Shown here piece by piece: positions 1 to 8,083 of a DNA stretch of 64,000 nucleotides (positions are counted from its first letter, which is position 1; the number at the start of each line of letters is the position of its first letter). The notes under the pieces were generated by a model. It did no database searches, was not told the DNA's origin, and was given only the letters and a program-made list of their open reading frames with translations. Source of the DNA: Pseudomonas sp. Seg1 (GTDB taxonomy: Bacteria; Pseudomonadota; Gammaproteobacteria; Pseudomonadales; Pseudomonadaceae). The stretch covers positions 3,629,501 to 3,693,500 of the forward strand of contig NZ_AP021903.1 in NCBI RefSeq assembly GCF_018326005.1, in the 5' to 3' direction. Both the position numbers and the translations under genes were made by a program.

Positions 1-310
1 GGACCAATTGATTATTCAATAATGCATAATTCGAAGCAAGTGCATCGTCTGCAAACTGTTTCACTATTGCTACCGCGTTCTTTGGAACCTCATGCTGATC
101 AACAGATAGCAATAGCTCATGAAATATTATTTGTGGGGAAACGGCGGACTTAAGTCCTACATTCGAAAGTCCTAATGTGCAGAATGATACGACACCCTCT
201 ACACTCCCATCCCGACACTCAACGATTTGATAGGGATGCGCATCTTCAGAAAAACTCCATCCTTTTGAAATTTTTCCAAAATTTTTCTCGATGTGTTCAA
301 TAACGCTCAC
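1..310 (-). CDS. Suppressor-of-fused-domain immunity protein (partial, runs off left edge)
   Basis: The visible 103 codons read from a GTG start. A good ribosome site (GAAGG) lies about 8 bases upstream. The protein opens SVIEHIEKNFGKI and contains VVSFCTLGLSN and a later FHELLLSV segment. I recognise this pattern from short bacterial Suppressor-of-fused (SUFU-like) proteins, which are often immunity proteins of polymorphic toxins. The GTG overlaps the stop of the preceding toxin-tip remnant (GTGA), the usual coupling of toxin and immunity genes. This suggests it neutralised that now broken toxin. Base composition is clearly more AT-rich than the chromosome to the right, in line with exchangeable cassettes. 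The 3' end is outside the window. The family call is from recognition, not a search. Confidence 0.7.
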   Translation of the reverse strand, partial: MSVIEHIEKNFGKISKGWSFSEDAHPYQIVECRDGSVEGVVSFCTLGLSNVGLKSAVSPQIIFHELLLSVDQHEVPKNAVAIVKQFADDALASNYALLNNQLV

Positions 311-534
311 TTTCGATTTCCTTCTCTGCGGTTGCAGGATGCGCATTTTAGAATGACGCCCGCCGAATAATTGTCGAGAACCTCTTTTCGACTCGCGCCG
401 TCCGGGAAATCCATTATATTAAAAGTTCGGAATGGTAAGCCCATGACCATCAGCGGACCATCCGAACTCAAGACAGAACCTGAAAAGCCTAATCCACTAA
501 TAACGTCAACAATAAATACGACGCCATTTAAAAG
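307..534 (-). pseudogene. Orphan polymorphic-toxin C-terminal tip (remnant)
   Basis: An open frame of 75 codons begins directly after an in-frame stop (TAG) and has no convincing start codon. It ends in a TGA that overlaps the GTG of the following Suppressor-of-fused immunity gene. The peptide starts LLNGVVFIVDVISG and ends ILKCASCNRREGNRK, with a CxxC pair near the end. Nothing of an Rhs core or a DPxGL cleavage motif is left upstream. Position, overlap and AT-rich composition suggest the displaced tip of an earlier Rhs or other polymorphic toxin, kept together with its immunity gene. The toxin activity cannot be told from this fragment. The alternative is a short chance frame, but the immunity overlap argues against that. 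Confidence 0.45.
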
Positions 535-552
535 CTAACAGAGACAGTCCTT

Positions 553-798
553 TCACGAGGTTTGAATTACAAACTCTCCCGCCAACAAATCTTCACCGAC
601 AATATTGCTTTTCAATAAAATATACCCCATATCACCGACAAAAATACTCTTATGGCTAAGTGCCGCTTTATTAAGCCGAGAATTATTGATCTGAAGAACA
701 TAAGTCAAGCTATCTCGACTCTCATCATCTTGAATCCATGCAGGAATGCCGGCGATCTTAGCGACTCCATTTTCATCGCTATCTTCAAAGCAGCTTTT
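553..798 (-). pseudogene. DUF1963/YwqG-like remnant, probably a broken immunity gene
   Basis: Eighty-one codons lie open between two in-frame stops, with no start codon at the 5' end. The peptide includes KIAGIPAWIQDD and later VLQINNS and FVGDMGYILL. The K-I-x-G-x-P-x-W-x-Q pattern followed by a GD-x-G-Y segment is what I recall of DUF1963 (YwqG-like) proteins, some of which serve as immunity proteins near Rhs genes. The usual DUF1963 length is over 200 residues, so only a 3' part remains. It sits between the intact immunity gene of the resident Rhs toxin and the orphan toxin tip, as expected for a leftover of a former toxin/immunity pair. Confidence 0.45.
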
Positions 799-883
799 TC
801 ATATATATTCCTTTAAAGATGAAGCGAGTAGAAGTGGCTTATCCCAGAAGGAATTTCATTTTCAGTGGTGACTGGTTAAAAAT

Positions 884-1354
884 CTAGGGTTGCTCATATT
901 TCTTTATACAGCACTCGAAAATTTTCTCGCCGCAAGTTTCACTATAATCAATAGAGACCTGCGTAGAAAAATCATCACTAATTAATCTAATTTCGTCGCT
1001 TCTGGTTTTATCAAAGTCAAACCCCGTACAAAGCAAAACTCCGCTCTCGACCACGTATGCTCCGCAGTATTTCCAATCCTCATCTACAAGCAAATAGTAT
1101 TTTTGATTTTCGATTGCCGAAAAAGCAAAGCTAAGCGCTTCAACGGATAACGAATACTCTTTGCGCACGCAAGAAATTTCGCGCGCAGCCATCAATACTG
1201 CAATTATACTATCTGTTTCCGGCAAACTTAGAAGCAGCGACTCATCAAAAGATAACCCGACAAGAGAAGCCATCTTCATTTGATACTGACTCAGCACCTT
1301 TTTCCCTTGAGCCTTTCTATAAAGAATTTGTCTTTTATAAGGATCTATGTTCAT
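884..1354 (-). CDS. Putative immunity protein of the adjacent Rhs toxin
   Basis: This gives a 156-residue cytoplasmic protein without signal peptide or membrane segment; I do not recognise the family. I chose the ATG that overlaps the rhs stop codon (ATGA) because AGGG lies about 8 bases upstream; a GTG three codons earlier is also possible. Translational coupling directly behind the toxin tip, small size, acidic C-terminal half (many D/E) and AT-rich composition are the usual marks of a cognate immunity gene. Function is inferred from context only. Co-expression with the 115-residue Rhs tip would be the direct test. Confidence 0.65.
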   Translation of the reverse strand: MNIDPYKRQILYRKAQGKKVLSQYQMKMASLVGLSFDESLLLSLPETDSIIAVLMAAREISCVRKEYSLSVEALSFAFSAIENQKYYLLVDEDWKYCGAYVVESGVLLCTGFDFDKTRSDEIRLISDDFSTQVSIDYSETCGEKIFECCIKKYEQP

Positions 1355-4300
1355 TTGCAGCACCCTTGTTTATAGAAGGCCTTTCCTTTACCGTTGCGCA
1401 ACTGAGGGCGACCATGCTTACTCATCCTTGGGCTTCCGTTATCCTCAAGCTTTACTTTACCTGCCTCCCAATGTGGTTTATCTGGATGACTTACGTCCAT
1501 TGTTTGCTGCTGCACGGATGATTGTCCTTTACCTCCACCTGGTTGTGGTGAGTCGTAACGATACTCCCATCCTGATTTATTTTTGGATTGGCCACTGGGT
1601 TGCTGGCTTGTGGGTATACCGGCTTGCCTCATAGCTTCACGCCGAGCTGCTCTAGATGTACCAAGGGGATTATTTTCGCCACCTAGGGGTTCGTTACTTA
1701 GGCCCCATGGATCTGTCCACAGTACCGGGTTTGGCGCATAGGTATAAAGGTTGATGCCACCCGCGTAGCTGATAGGGTCCTTACTAATAAACCGCCCAAC
1801 CCCCGGATCATAGTACCGATACCGGTTGTAATGCAGCCCCGTCTCATGATCGTGATACTGCCCCTGGAACCTGATCGGGTTCATCACGCCGTGCTGCCGT
1901 GCCCATTCCGAACGCTGTTCAGTCACCCGCCCCCACGCCTTGTACTGTGCGGTCCAGGCCATATTGCCTTGTGAATCCGTAAGTTCCTGCGGGGTGCCGA
2001 GGTGATCGCACTGATACCAGGCCAACGCGTCAAACGGTAATGCCGTTGCCTGGTGATTCCACAACGGGTCCTCATCCAGACTGTACTCACCGCTATAATC
2101 CGGCAGGCCAATCAGATCGATCGGCGCATGCCGTACAGCCTGCGCTACTGGGACAAAAGTCCCCGGTTCGAAGACGTAGTGCACCGTGCGGCCCGGCTCG
2201 CCATCGCTCTGCGCCGGGCTGCTTTCCCAGGCGAGGTTATCGCCATCCCAGCCGTATAAGGTGAAGCCGCAGCCCAGCTCCCGCTGTTTGCGCGCGTGTT
2301 CGTTTCTGTTCCAGAGGGAACCTGCTTCAGGCCGCTGTTTGTAGTGCGCACGGGAGTTTTTGTGCAGGCGGCGTCCCAGTGCGTCGTAGGCGAAATCCAC
2401 GCTCAGGCGCGGGTCTTCGAAATGCACCAGTCGATCAAACAGGTCCCAACGCAGATCGCTGCGTTGGCCGTTGTGCCAGCGCTGGATCTGATTGCCGCGT
2501 TCGTCGTAGTCGTAATGCGTGCCGGCGTATTCGCGCAGCAGGTTATCAACGAGTTTGCTGCGCGGTGGGGTCAGGTCCAGTGGGCGGCGAATTTCCGTTG
2601 CCTTGTCGTCGAGCAGGTTACCGGCCGGGTCGAAGGCGAAGGTTTCCACGCCTTGGCGCGTTGAAGCGCTGAGCAGTCGGCCGACGGGGTCGTAGCGATA
2701 GGCGAGCGGCCCGCGACGGCTGTCGTTGATGTCGGTGAGTTGGCCCGCGGCGTCGTAGGTGTATTCGCGTTTGAGCAGTGTGGATTTGTCGTCGCTGCGG
2801 CCCAGCAGTTGCTCTTGCAGGCGCCCGGCAGGATCCCAGCTCTGGATTTGCAGCAGGTGGTTGCCTTGATGGCGGGCGACCTCGCGGTGAAGGTCGTCGC
2901 GTTCGTAACCGATCAGTTCGTGGTCGTCCAGGCGCAGACCGAGCAGGTGGCCGCTGCCGTACGTCAGCCAGCTGACGCGGTGGCCGTCCGGGCGCACGGT
3001 GGCCACTCGCTGGTTGAGCACGTCGTACTCGTGCTGCCAGATCGCGACGGTGGGTTTTTCCAGTCCGAGGTAATGTTGGTGTTCGCGCAGCAGATTGCCG
3101 GCCGGGTCGTGGAACCATTGCAGGCGGCTATCGGCGTTGTCAGCGAGCACCATGTTGCCGTTGCCGTCGTAGGCGAAGGTTTCGCTTTGCGACTGGTCGC
3201 CGAGGGTGGCGCGACGTTCGGTCAAGCGGCCCATCGGGTCGAAACTTACCGAGATGACGCGCTGGCCATTGATCGATTGGGCCAAGCGACCCGTTAAAGG
3301 GTCGTACTGATAACGTGTGCTGCGACCATCGAAGCCGCTTTCTTCCAGCAGGCGTCCGACCGGGTCGTAGTGAAAGTGCGCGCGTTGTTCGTTTTCGTTT
3401 TCCAGCGCCGTTAGCCGTCCGAGACGGTCCCAGCGATAGCGCAGGGTTTGCTCGGCGGCATCGACGCGCTCGGCGATCAAACCGGCCGCGCTATAGCTCC
3501 ACGTGGTGCAGCGATCAAGACCATCGACATGGGCCAACAAGCGACCTTCGGCGTCACGATCAAAGCGCTCTTCGGTCTTGTCCGGGTGCTTGATCAGCAC
3601 CAATTGGCCGGCCTTGTATTCGTATTCGGTGGCGTTGCCGGCGGCGTCGGTGAAGCAGATCATCTGCCCCAGTTCGTTGTATTCCCAGGCGCTGGTTTTG
3701 CCCGAGCAATCGATGTACTCGACCAATTGCCCAGCGTCGTTGTAGTCCAGCGTTTTTTCGTTGCCGTTGGCGTCCTTGATCGCGGTGGGCTGGCCGGACT
3801 TGTTGTAAGCGTATTCGGTTTTGTTGCCGAGCGGGTCGAGCGCTTCGACCAGGTTGCCCTGATCGTCATAGGCGCGCTGCCACTGGCCACCCTCGGCATC
3901 GCGGATTTTGATCAGCAGATCCTGATCGTCGTAGGCGTAGTGCATCACCGTGTGATCGGCGCGGATGTGCTCGAGGAGGTTGCTGCGCTCGTCGTAGCTG
4001 TAGCGATCGGTGCTGCCGTCGGCATTGACGCGGCGCACGATGTTTTTCGCATCGTCGCGGAAGAACCATTCCGAACGTTCATCGGCGTAGCGAATGCGGT
4101 ACGTGTAGCCAAGGATGTCGTAGTAGTGCCAGGTCTCGTTGCCGAGCGCATCGGTGACATAGGTCAGACGGATGTTTTCGTCCCACTCCAGGCGCGTGTC
4201 GAAGCTGCCGTCATCGGCCCATTCGCGGATGGCTTTGGCCTTGGCGCCCGAACCGTCCCACTGCAGATTCATGCCTCGGCCGGTGCGGTCGGTGTAACGG

Positions 4301-6021
4301 GTGATCAGGTGATGTTGGTACTGATACGACCAGACTGAACCGTTCTCGTCCTGCGCCTGAATCAGGTCGCCATAGGCGTCGTAGCGGTAGGCGCAGAGTT
4401 GCCGCAGTGGAGCACCGTCAACGATTTGCCAGAGGCCGATCAGCCGGCCGTGATCGTCGATCATCGTGCCGAGGTGCAGATGCACTTTGCTGAAGTCGTT
4501 TTCCTGGTAGGTGATCAGGTCGGAGAGGACTGATTGTTCGCCGTGGCGATGCTCGTAATGCAGCATGATCCCGGCGCCATTGCGCAGAGAAATATTGGTC
4601 AGCACGAAGCGCTGGCCATGGCGGACGTAGGTTTCTTTGCGTTCGAAGCCACGGCACAGCAACAACTGATCTTCATTGTTGCGGACCAGCGTGATGTTTT
4701 CGATGGCGTCGTAGTGAAACAGACCGACCTTTGGCAGCGGATAGCTGTGGTCGCGGCCATCGGCGCCGTAGAACGTCAGGCCATCGTCCGCGCAGTCAAA
4801 ACGCGTGGTGAATTCGTTGATCCAGCGAGCGCCGAGTTCGCTGTGATCGTAGGCGTCGAGGCGTGAGTTGTAAGTGCGTGTCCACTCGACCGGAAATGGG
4901 CCGGGCAGGCTGAAATCGGTATGGCTGAGGCTTTCCGAACCCAAGGCAAAATCAATGCTGTGATCGGTACTGGAACAGGCGCAGTTTTTCTTCGGCTCGG
5001 GCGCGCCTTTCGCCGGAGCTTGTTGGCCGCTGGATCCCAATTGACCATCGGACGCCGTGTGCTTTGCCTGACCGGTTTTATCTGGATGGACCGCGGTGCT
5101 CTGGCCATGAGCATTGCGCTTGCGCCACAGGGTCACGGCACTGGAGAGGATCAGCAGCAGCCAGCCGATGGAGTTCTGCACCGATTCATCGTCGAGCTTG
5201 CTCAGTTGGGTGCGCAGCTCAGGCCCCATCGCACGCAGTTTTTTGGTTTCGTCGGAAACGGTTTTTTTGAAGTCGTCGGGCACCAGGTTCTGCGCCACGC
5301 TGTTGGCCAGGCCCTTGCCAGCCGCTTTATAAGCACTCGCGGCAGCCCCGAATACATTGCTGAATGAGGCCAGCGGATCATTCTTGAATTGGTCGACTGC
5401 AGCGCTCGCCTGAGCGCTCGCCGCATTCAAATCACCTTTGGCATCCAGATTGCCGAAAGCCACCGCTTCGATGCCTTTGGCTATCTCGTTGATGACCTCT
5501 TCGCCGAGCTTGCCAGCGTCCGCGAGGATGCCGGGCAATTTACCTTTGGCCTGTTCAACAAAATCATCCAGAGTGCCGACAATCGAAGCGTTCAGGTGCC
5601 CGACCAACACTTCGATCACGGAGGTGCTGAGCAACAATTTGCTGCCGGCCTTCATCTCCTGGCGTACCAGAAACAGCGTCGGGCGCAGGGTCATGCGCGC
5701 CGCTGCCATCGCCGGCGGCAACGGCAAAACGCCGATCAGGTTGATGCCAAGGCTGGCCCACGCGAGCAAGTCGCGTTGCTTGGCGTTCGACAAGGTGACG
5801 ATGTCACCCAGCGCATCGACCAGCGCCATGATGTTGCCCACCACCGGCACGAAGCCCGCGTAATTTTTGATTCGGTCAAGCGTGACCACACCATCCGTGG
5901 CCGATTGCAGCCAGGCATCGAAGGTCGCCGCACTGCTGGCGACGTCCTGAATATCGATGGCATTGAGTGGAACGATGGCAACTTGGGGCTCACGTTTTGC
6001 GACAGCAGTTTCAGTGGTCAT
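1351..6021 (-). CDS. Rhs-family polymorphic toxin, type VI secretion effector candidate
   Basis: The 1556-residue protein starts with about 340 residues that carry hydrophobic stretches (about 55-75, 85-110 and 285-300), probably for entry or membrane passage. A DUF6531-like start of the Rhs shell follows near 353, then many YD repeats. The conserved core ends in YxNRYRYYDPxxGRFxSxDP and the self-cleavage motif P-x4-DP-x-GL, ending near residue 1441. The remaining 115 residues are the variable toxin tip, with AARREAMRQAGIPTSQQP, SVQQQTMD and HPDKPHWEAGKVK segments. I recall this tip class as a widespread Rhs toxin type, possibly an RNase such as Ntox47, but I cannot confirm its activity. A PAAR gene lies 115 bases upstream and an immunity gene overlaps its end. 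No VgrG gene is in the window. Confidence 0.93.
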   Translation of the reverse strand: MTTETAVAKREPQVAIVPLNAIDIQDVASSAATFDAWLQSATDGVVTLDRIKNYAGFVPVVGNIMALVDALGDIVTLSNAKQRDLLAWASLGINLIGVLPLPPAMAAARMTLRPTLFLVRQEMKAGSKLLLSTSVIEVLVGHLNASIVGTLDDFVEQAKGKLPGILADAGKLGEEVINEIAKGIEAVAFGNLDAKGDLNAASAQASAAVDQFKNDPLASFSNVFGAAASAYKAAGKGLANSVAQNLVPDDFKKTVSDETKKLRAMGPELRTQLSKLDDESVQNSIGWLLLILSSAVTLWRKRNAHGQSTAVHPDKTGQAKHTASDGQLGSSGQQAPAKGAPEPKKNCACSSTDHSIDFALGSESLSHTDFSLPGPFPVEWTRTYNSRLDAYDHSELGARWINEFTTRFDCADDGLTFYGADGRDHSYPLPKVGLFHYDAIENITLVRNNEDQLLLCRGFERKETYVRHGQRFVLTNISLRNGAGIMLHYEHRHGEQSVLSDLITYQENDFSKVHLHLGTMIDDHGRLIGLWQIVDGAPLRQLCAYRYDAYGDLIQAQDENGSVWSYQYQHHLITRYTDRTGRGMNLQWDGSGAKAKAIREWADDGSFDTRLEWDENIRLTYVTDALGNETWHYYDILGYTYRIRYADERSEWFFRDDAKNIVRRVNADGSTDRYSYDERSNLLEHIRADHTVMHYAYDDQDLLIKIRDAEGGQWQRAYDDQGNLVEALDPLGNKTEYAYNKSGQPTAIKDANGNEKTLDYNDAGQLVEYIDCSGKTSAWEYNELGQMICFTDAAGNATEYEYKAGQLVLIKHPDKTEERFDRDAEGRLLAHVDGLDRCTTWSYSAAGLIAERVDAAEQTLRYRWDRLGRLTALENENEQRAHFHYDPVGRLLEESGFDGRSTRYQYDPLTGRLAQSINGQRVISVSFDPMGRLTERRATLGDQSQSETFAYDGNGNMVLADNADSRLQWFHDPAGNLLREHQHYLGLEKPTVAIWQHEYDVLNQRVATVRPDGHRVSWLTYGSGHLLGLRLDDHELIGYERDDLHREVARHQGNHLLQIQSWDPAGRLQEQLLGRSDDKSTLLKREYTYDAAGQLTDINDSRRGPLAYRYDPVGRLLSASTRQGVETFAFDPAGNLLDDKATEIRRPLDLTPPRSKLVDNLLREYAGTHYDYDERGNQIQRWHNGQRSDLRWDLFDRLVHFEDPRLSVDFAYDALGRRLHKNSRAHYKQRPEAGSLWNRNEHARKQRELGCGFTLYGWDGDNLAWESSPAQSDGEPGRTVHYVFEPGTFVPVAQAVRHAPIDLIGLPDYSGEYSLDEDPLWNHQATALPFDALAWYQCDHLGTPQELTDSQGNMAWTAQYKAWGRVTEQRSEWARQHGVMNPIRFQGQYHDHETGLHYNRYRYYDPGVGRFISKDPISYAGGINLYTYAPNPVLWTDPWGLSNEPLGGENNPLGTSRAARREAMRQAGIPTSQQPSGQSKNKSGWEYRYDSPQPGGGKGQSSVQQQTMDVSHPDKPHWEAGKVKLEDNGSPRMSKHGRPQLRNGKGKAFYKQGCCK

Positions 6022-6419
6022 TCACAGCATCTCACCCGCCAAAAAGGCCCGGGTCTGGAGGAAACAAGGTCAAGACTTCAACGAGAGGCGACACAAAGCC
6101 GCCTCTCTGAGGCACGCATCAAAGAAAAAATCCGGATTAGCTGACGACAGCCCCTTTCGGGCCACTGGCAATCAACGCGGCCCCGCAGGCGGTTTTCATG
6201 CCGTCGAGGGCGATGGGCGTGCCATCGACGGTGTAGGTGCTGCTGCCCTCGGCAATCGGGAATATCCCTTTGCACAACGGGCAACTGACCTTGTGACCGA
6301 CCCCGGCAATCGGCTTGCCGTTGAGGTCGGTCCGGGAGAAGGCTTCGAGGACTTTGCCACCGTGGGTGGTGGAGTCGCCGAGGCGAATTGCGTCTTTCAT
6401 GGTGTCACTCCTTTGACGG
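5869..6419. repeat. Duplicated PAAR-rhs segment, copy A
   Basis: This stretch covers the first about 50 codons of rhs, the rhs-PAAR spacer and the whole PAAR gene with its ribosome site. It is nearly identical to a second copy to the right. Visible differences are a few substitutions (for example gaccgacc versus gaccaacc) and an indel plus changes in the spacer (gaggcgacacaaag versus gacggcgacaaaaag). Homology stops abruptly on both sides, which points to a duplication or a recombination between two related rhs loci with later loss of one. Confidence 0.9.
6137..6400 (-). CDS. PAAR-domain protein (type VI secretion spike tip), copy A
   Basis: The 87-residue protein has the PAAR layout: MKDAIRLGDSTTHGGKV at the start, a central VSCPLCKG segment, and DGMKTACGAALI near the end. 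PAAR proteins cap the VgrG spike and carry effectors; histidine and cysteines typically bind zinc. It is transcribed toward the rhs gene 115 bases downstream, so this pair is the delivery unit for the Rhs toxin. Its protein sequence is identical to that of copy B about 1.6 kb to the right, part of a 551-base duplication. The AGGAGTGACACC upstream of the ATG gives a clear ribosome site. Confidence 0.92.
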   Translation of the reverse strand: MKDAIRLGDSTTHGGKVLEAFSRTDLNGKPIAGVGHKVSCPLCKGIFPIAEGSSTYTVDGTPIALDGMKTACGAALIASGPKGAVVS

Positions 6420-6451
6420 GCAAGCTGGTTGCCGCTACTGCGACATCAACA

Positions 6452-7201
6452 TCAAGAAACGAAGGCGGCAAGTACATCGCTGGCAATCAGCTCATTTCTG
6501 GCGTCTTGCTGATCGGCGCCAGTCACGCGCCACACATTCCAACCGTTTTGCAGTTGGCGCTCACCGAATCGATCCATCACCGATTCCAGTGCGCTTTGCT
6601 TTTGCGCCGGCAAGGCATTGAGTTTTTCCTCACTGAACGCGTTGTATTCAAAAACATCCCTGATGTAGTGAACATCGACTGCGTTTCGAGTGGCCGCTGC
6701 CCATTTGCCGACCTGGCTGCGTCCCTTCCACATCAAAGGATGCGACTCGTCCGGGGTGTAAAAACCCAGGCCAAACCCGGTTCCGTAACCCTGGGTTTCC
6801 TGATAGGCATACAGGTATTCAAAGAGCTCGGCAAAGCCCTCCAGTCGCCAGAACGATTCGATCAGTTGATCGAGGCTCATGACCTCGTCTGCGACGCTCA
6901 AGAGCAAACCGTTTCTGCGCGAAAAAATTGCACTGACATTACAGTTCATCAGTTCGTCGCATTCATCCTTTGGCCAGATTCGCTCGGAAAAAAACTCTAT
7001 CGCTTCGCTCTCGGGCGCCTGTAGAGTTTTTTCATAGTTCTTCTCGGAAAATTTGACAACCTTCCCGGATTTGCTGCCAAAGCGATCAATATCCATGCCC
7101 GCTTGCGCAAACCATGCCTTGAGAAACGGGCTGACCGCTGACAGTTGTACCAACGCCTCTTTTTTCAGATGGGCGACAAAGAAGTTGTAATGCTGACTCA
7201 T
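6452..7201 (-). CDS. Uncharacterised protein, candidate immunity or effector-associated gene
   Basis: This encodes 249 residues starting MSQHYNFFVAHLKKEAL, with no signal peptide or clear membrane segment. It is rich in aromatic residues (for example the FAELFEYLYAYQET and GYGTGFGLGFYTPDES segments). I do not recognise the family. It starts 18 bases after the stop of a 52-codon open frame and ends 51 bases before the start of PAAR copy A. This places it between two PAAR-rhs beginnings, exactly where toxin tips and immunity genes sit. It is long for an immunity protein, so a toxin-associated role other than immunity is possible. Confidence concerns it being a real gene, not its function. Confidence 0.75.
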   Translation of the reverse strand: MSQHYNFFVAHLKKEALVQLSAVSPFLKAWFAQAGMDIDRFGSKSGKVVKFSEKNYEKTLQAPESEAIEFFSERIWPKDECDELMNCNVSAIFSRRNGLLLSVADEVMSLDQLIESFWRLEGFAELFEYLYAYQETQGYGTGFGLGFYTPDESHPLMWKGRSQVGKWAAATRNAVDVHYIRDVFEYNAFSEEKLNALPAQKQSALESVMDRFGERQLQNGWNVWRVTGADQQDARNELIASDVLAAFVS

Positions 7202-7219
7202 ATCTAGCGTCTCTTCGTT

Positions 7220-7378
7220 CTATTGGTTCTTGTGTAGCAATACATCAATCGTTTTTTCATCGAGCTCATCTTGAACACTGCTCACGAGTGCCGAGAACTG
7301 GCGAGCGTCTTCCAGGTTCTCGTATCGATTCAATGAAACCAGTTTGTCTCGCCACATTTTGCACACTTGGTCATTCAT
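7220..7378 (-). CDS. Small ORF, possible toxin-tip or immunity remnant
   Basis: The 52-codon frame starts MNDQVCKMWRDKLVSLNRYE and ends DVLLHKNQ. It is open for about 16 more codons upstream (RCAAHFIDADENKRQA) without a start. It begins 48 bases after the stop of a truncated rhs start and is followed 18 bases later by the 249-residue gene. It could be the last part of a toxin tip whose Rhs core was deleted, or a small gene of its own. Charged, helical composition and absence of known motifs give no further clue. Confidence 0.4.
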   Translation of the reverse strand: MNDQVCKMWRDKLVSLNRYENLEDARQFSALVSSVQDELDEKTIDVLLHKNQ

Positions 7379-7426
7379 GGCTTGTCGTTTGTTTTCGTCG
7401 GCATCTATGAAGTGGGCGGCACAACG

Positions 7427-7603
7427 TCAACCAATAAGGTTACTCATACTGATCCGATCAAGCGTGACCACGCCATCCGTGGCCGATTGCAGCCAGGCAT
7501 CGAAGGTCGCCGCACTGCTGGCGACGTCCTGAATATCGATGGCATTGAGTGGAACGATGGCAACTTGGGGCTCACGTTTTGCGACAGCAGTTTCAGTGGT
7601 CAT
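7427..7603 (-). pseudogene. Truncated rhs gene, 5' end only
   Basis: The first 51 codons match the start of the intact rhs gene (MTTETAVAKREPQVAIVP through TLDRI). The frame then diverges to SMSNLIG and stops. More than 1500 codons of shell and tip are therefore missing. It lies 116 bases behind PAAR copy B, with the same spacer as in the intact locus. The break point coincides with the end of the 551-base duplication. It is the stump of a second Rhs effector gene, or the trace of a recombination between two of them. Confidence 0.88.
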
Positions 7604-8002
7604 TCACAGCATCTCACCCGCCAAAAAGGCCCGGGTCTGGAGGAAACAAGGTCAAGGCTTCAACGAGACGGCGACAAAAAGCCGCCTCTCTGAGGCACGC
7701 ATCAAAGAAAAAATCCGGATTAGCTGACGACAGCCCCTTTCGGGCCACTGGCAATCAACGCGGCCCCGCAGGCGGTTTTCATGCCGTCGAGGGCGATGGG
7801 CGTGCCATCGACGGTGTAGGTGCTGCTGCCCTCGGCAATCGGGAATATCCCTTTGCACAACGGGCAACTGACCTTGTGACCAACCCCGGCAATCGGCTTG
7901 CCGTTGAGGTCGGTCCGGGAGAAGGCTTCGAGGACTTTGCCACCGTGGGTGGTGGAGTCGCCGAGGCGAATTGCGTCTTTCATGGTGTCACTCCTTTGAC
8001 GG
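7451..8002. repeat. Duplicated PAAR-rhs segment, copy B
   Basis: This is the second copy of the segment covering the rhs start, spacer and PAAR gene, about 552 bases long. On its rhs side the homology ends at codon 51; on the PAAR side it ends within the CTCCTTTGACGG just upstream of the gene, where both copies go into unrelated DNA. Confidence 0.9.
7720..7983 (-). CDS. PAAR-domain protein, copy B
   Basis: The protein is identical over all 87 residues to PAAR copy A; only a silent base change is visible in the gene. It keeps its ribosome site (AGGAGTGACACC) and an intact frame, so it can still be made, but its own Rhs partner is reduced to a stump. It could still load the remaining Rhs protein or other effectors in trans. 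Confidence 0.92.
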   Translation of the reverse strand: MKDAIRLGDSTTHGGKVLEAFSRTDLNGKPIAGVGHKVSCPLCKGIFPIAEGSSTYTVDGTPIALDGMKTACGAALIASGPKGAVVS

Positions 8003-8083
8003 TCCGACGGGGCGCCGCTCTCGACTTCGACCCCGACAGGCAGCGAGACAGCCGTTGCGCTTTTTCAGTTGCTCAACTTCGAA

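Noticed and set aside
3448..4338. A 296-codon plus-strand frame inside the rhs gene
   Set aside because: It is antisense to the YD-repeat region, and its V/G-rich repetitive translation mirrors those repeats. It is not a separate protein.
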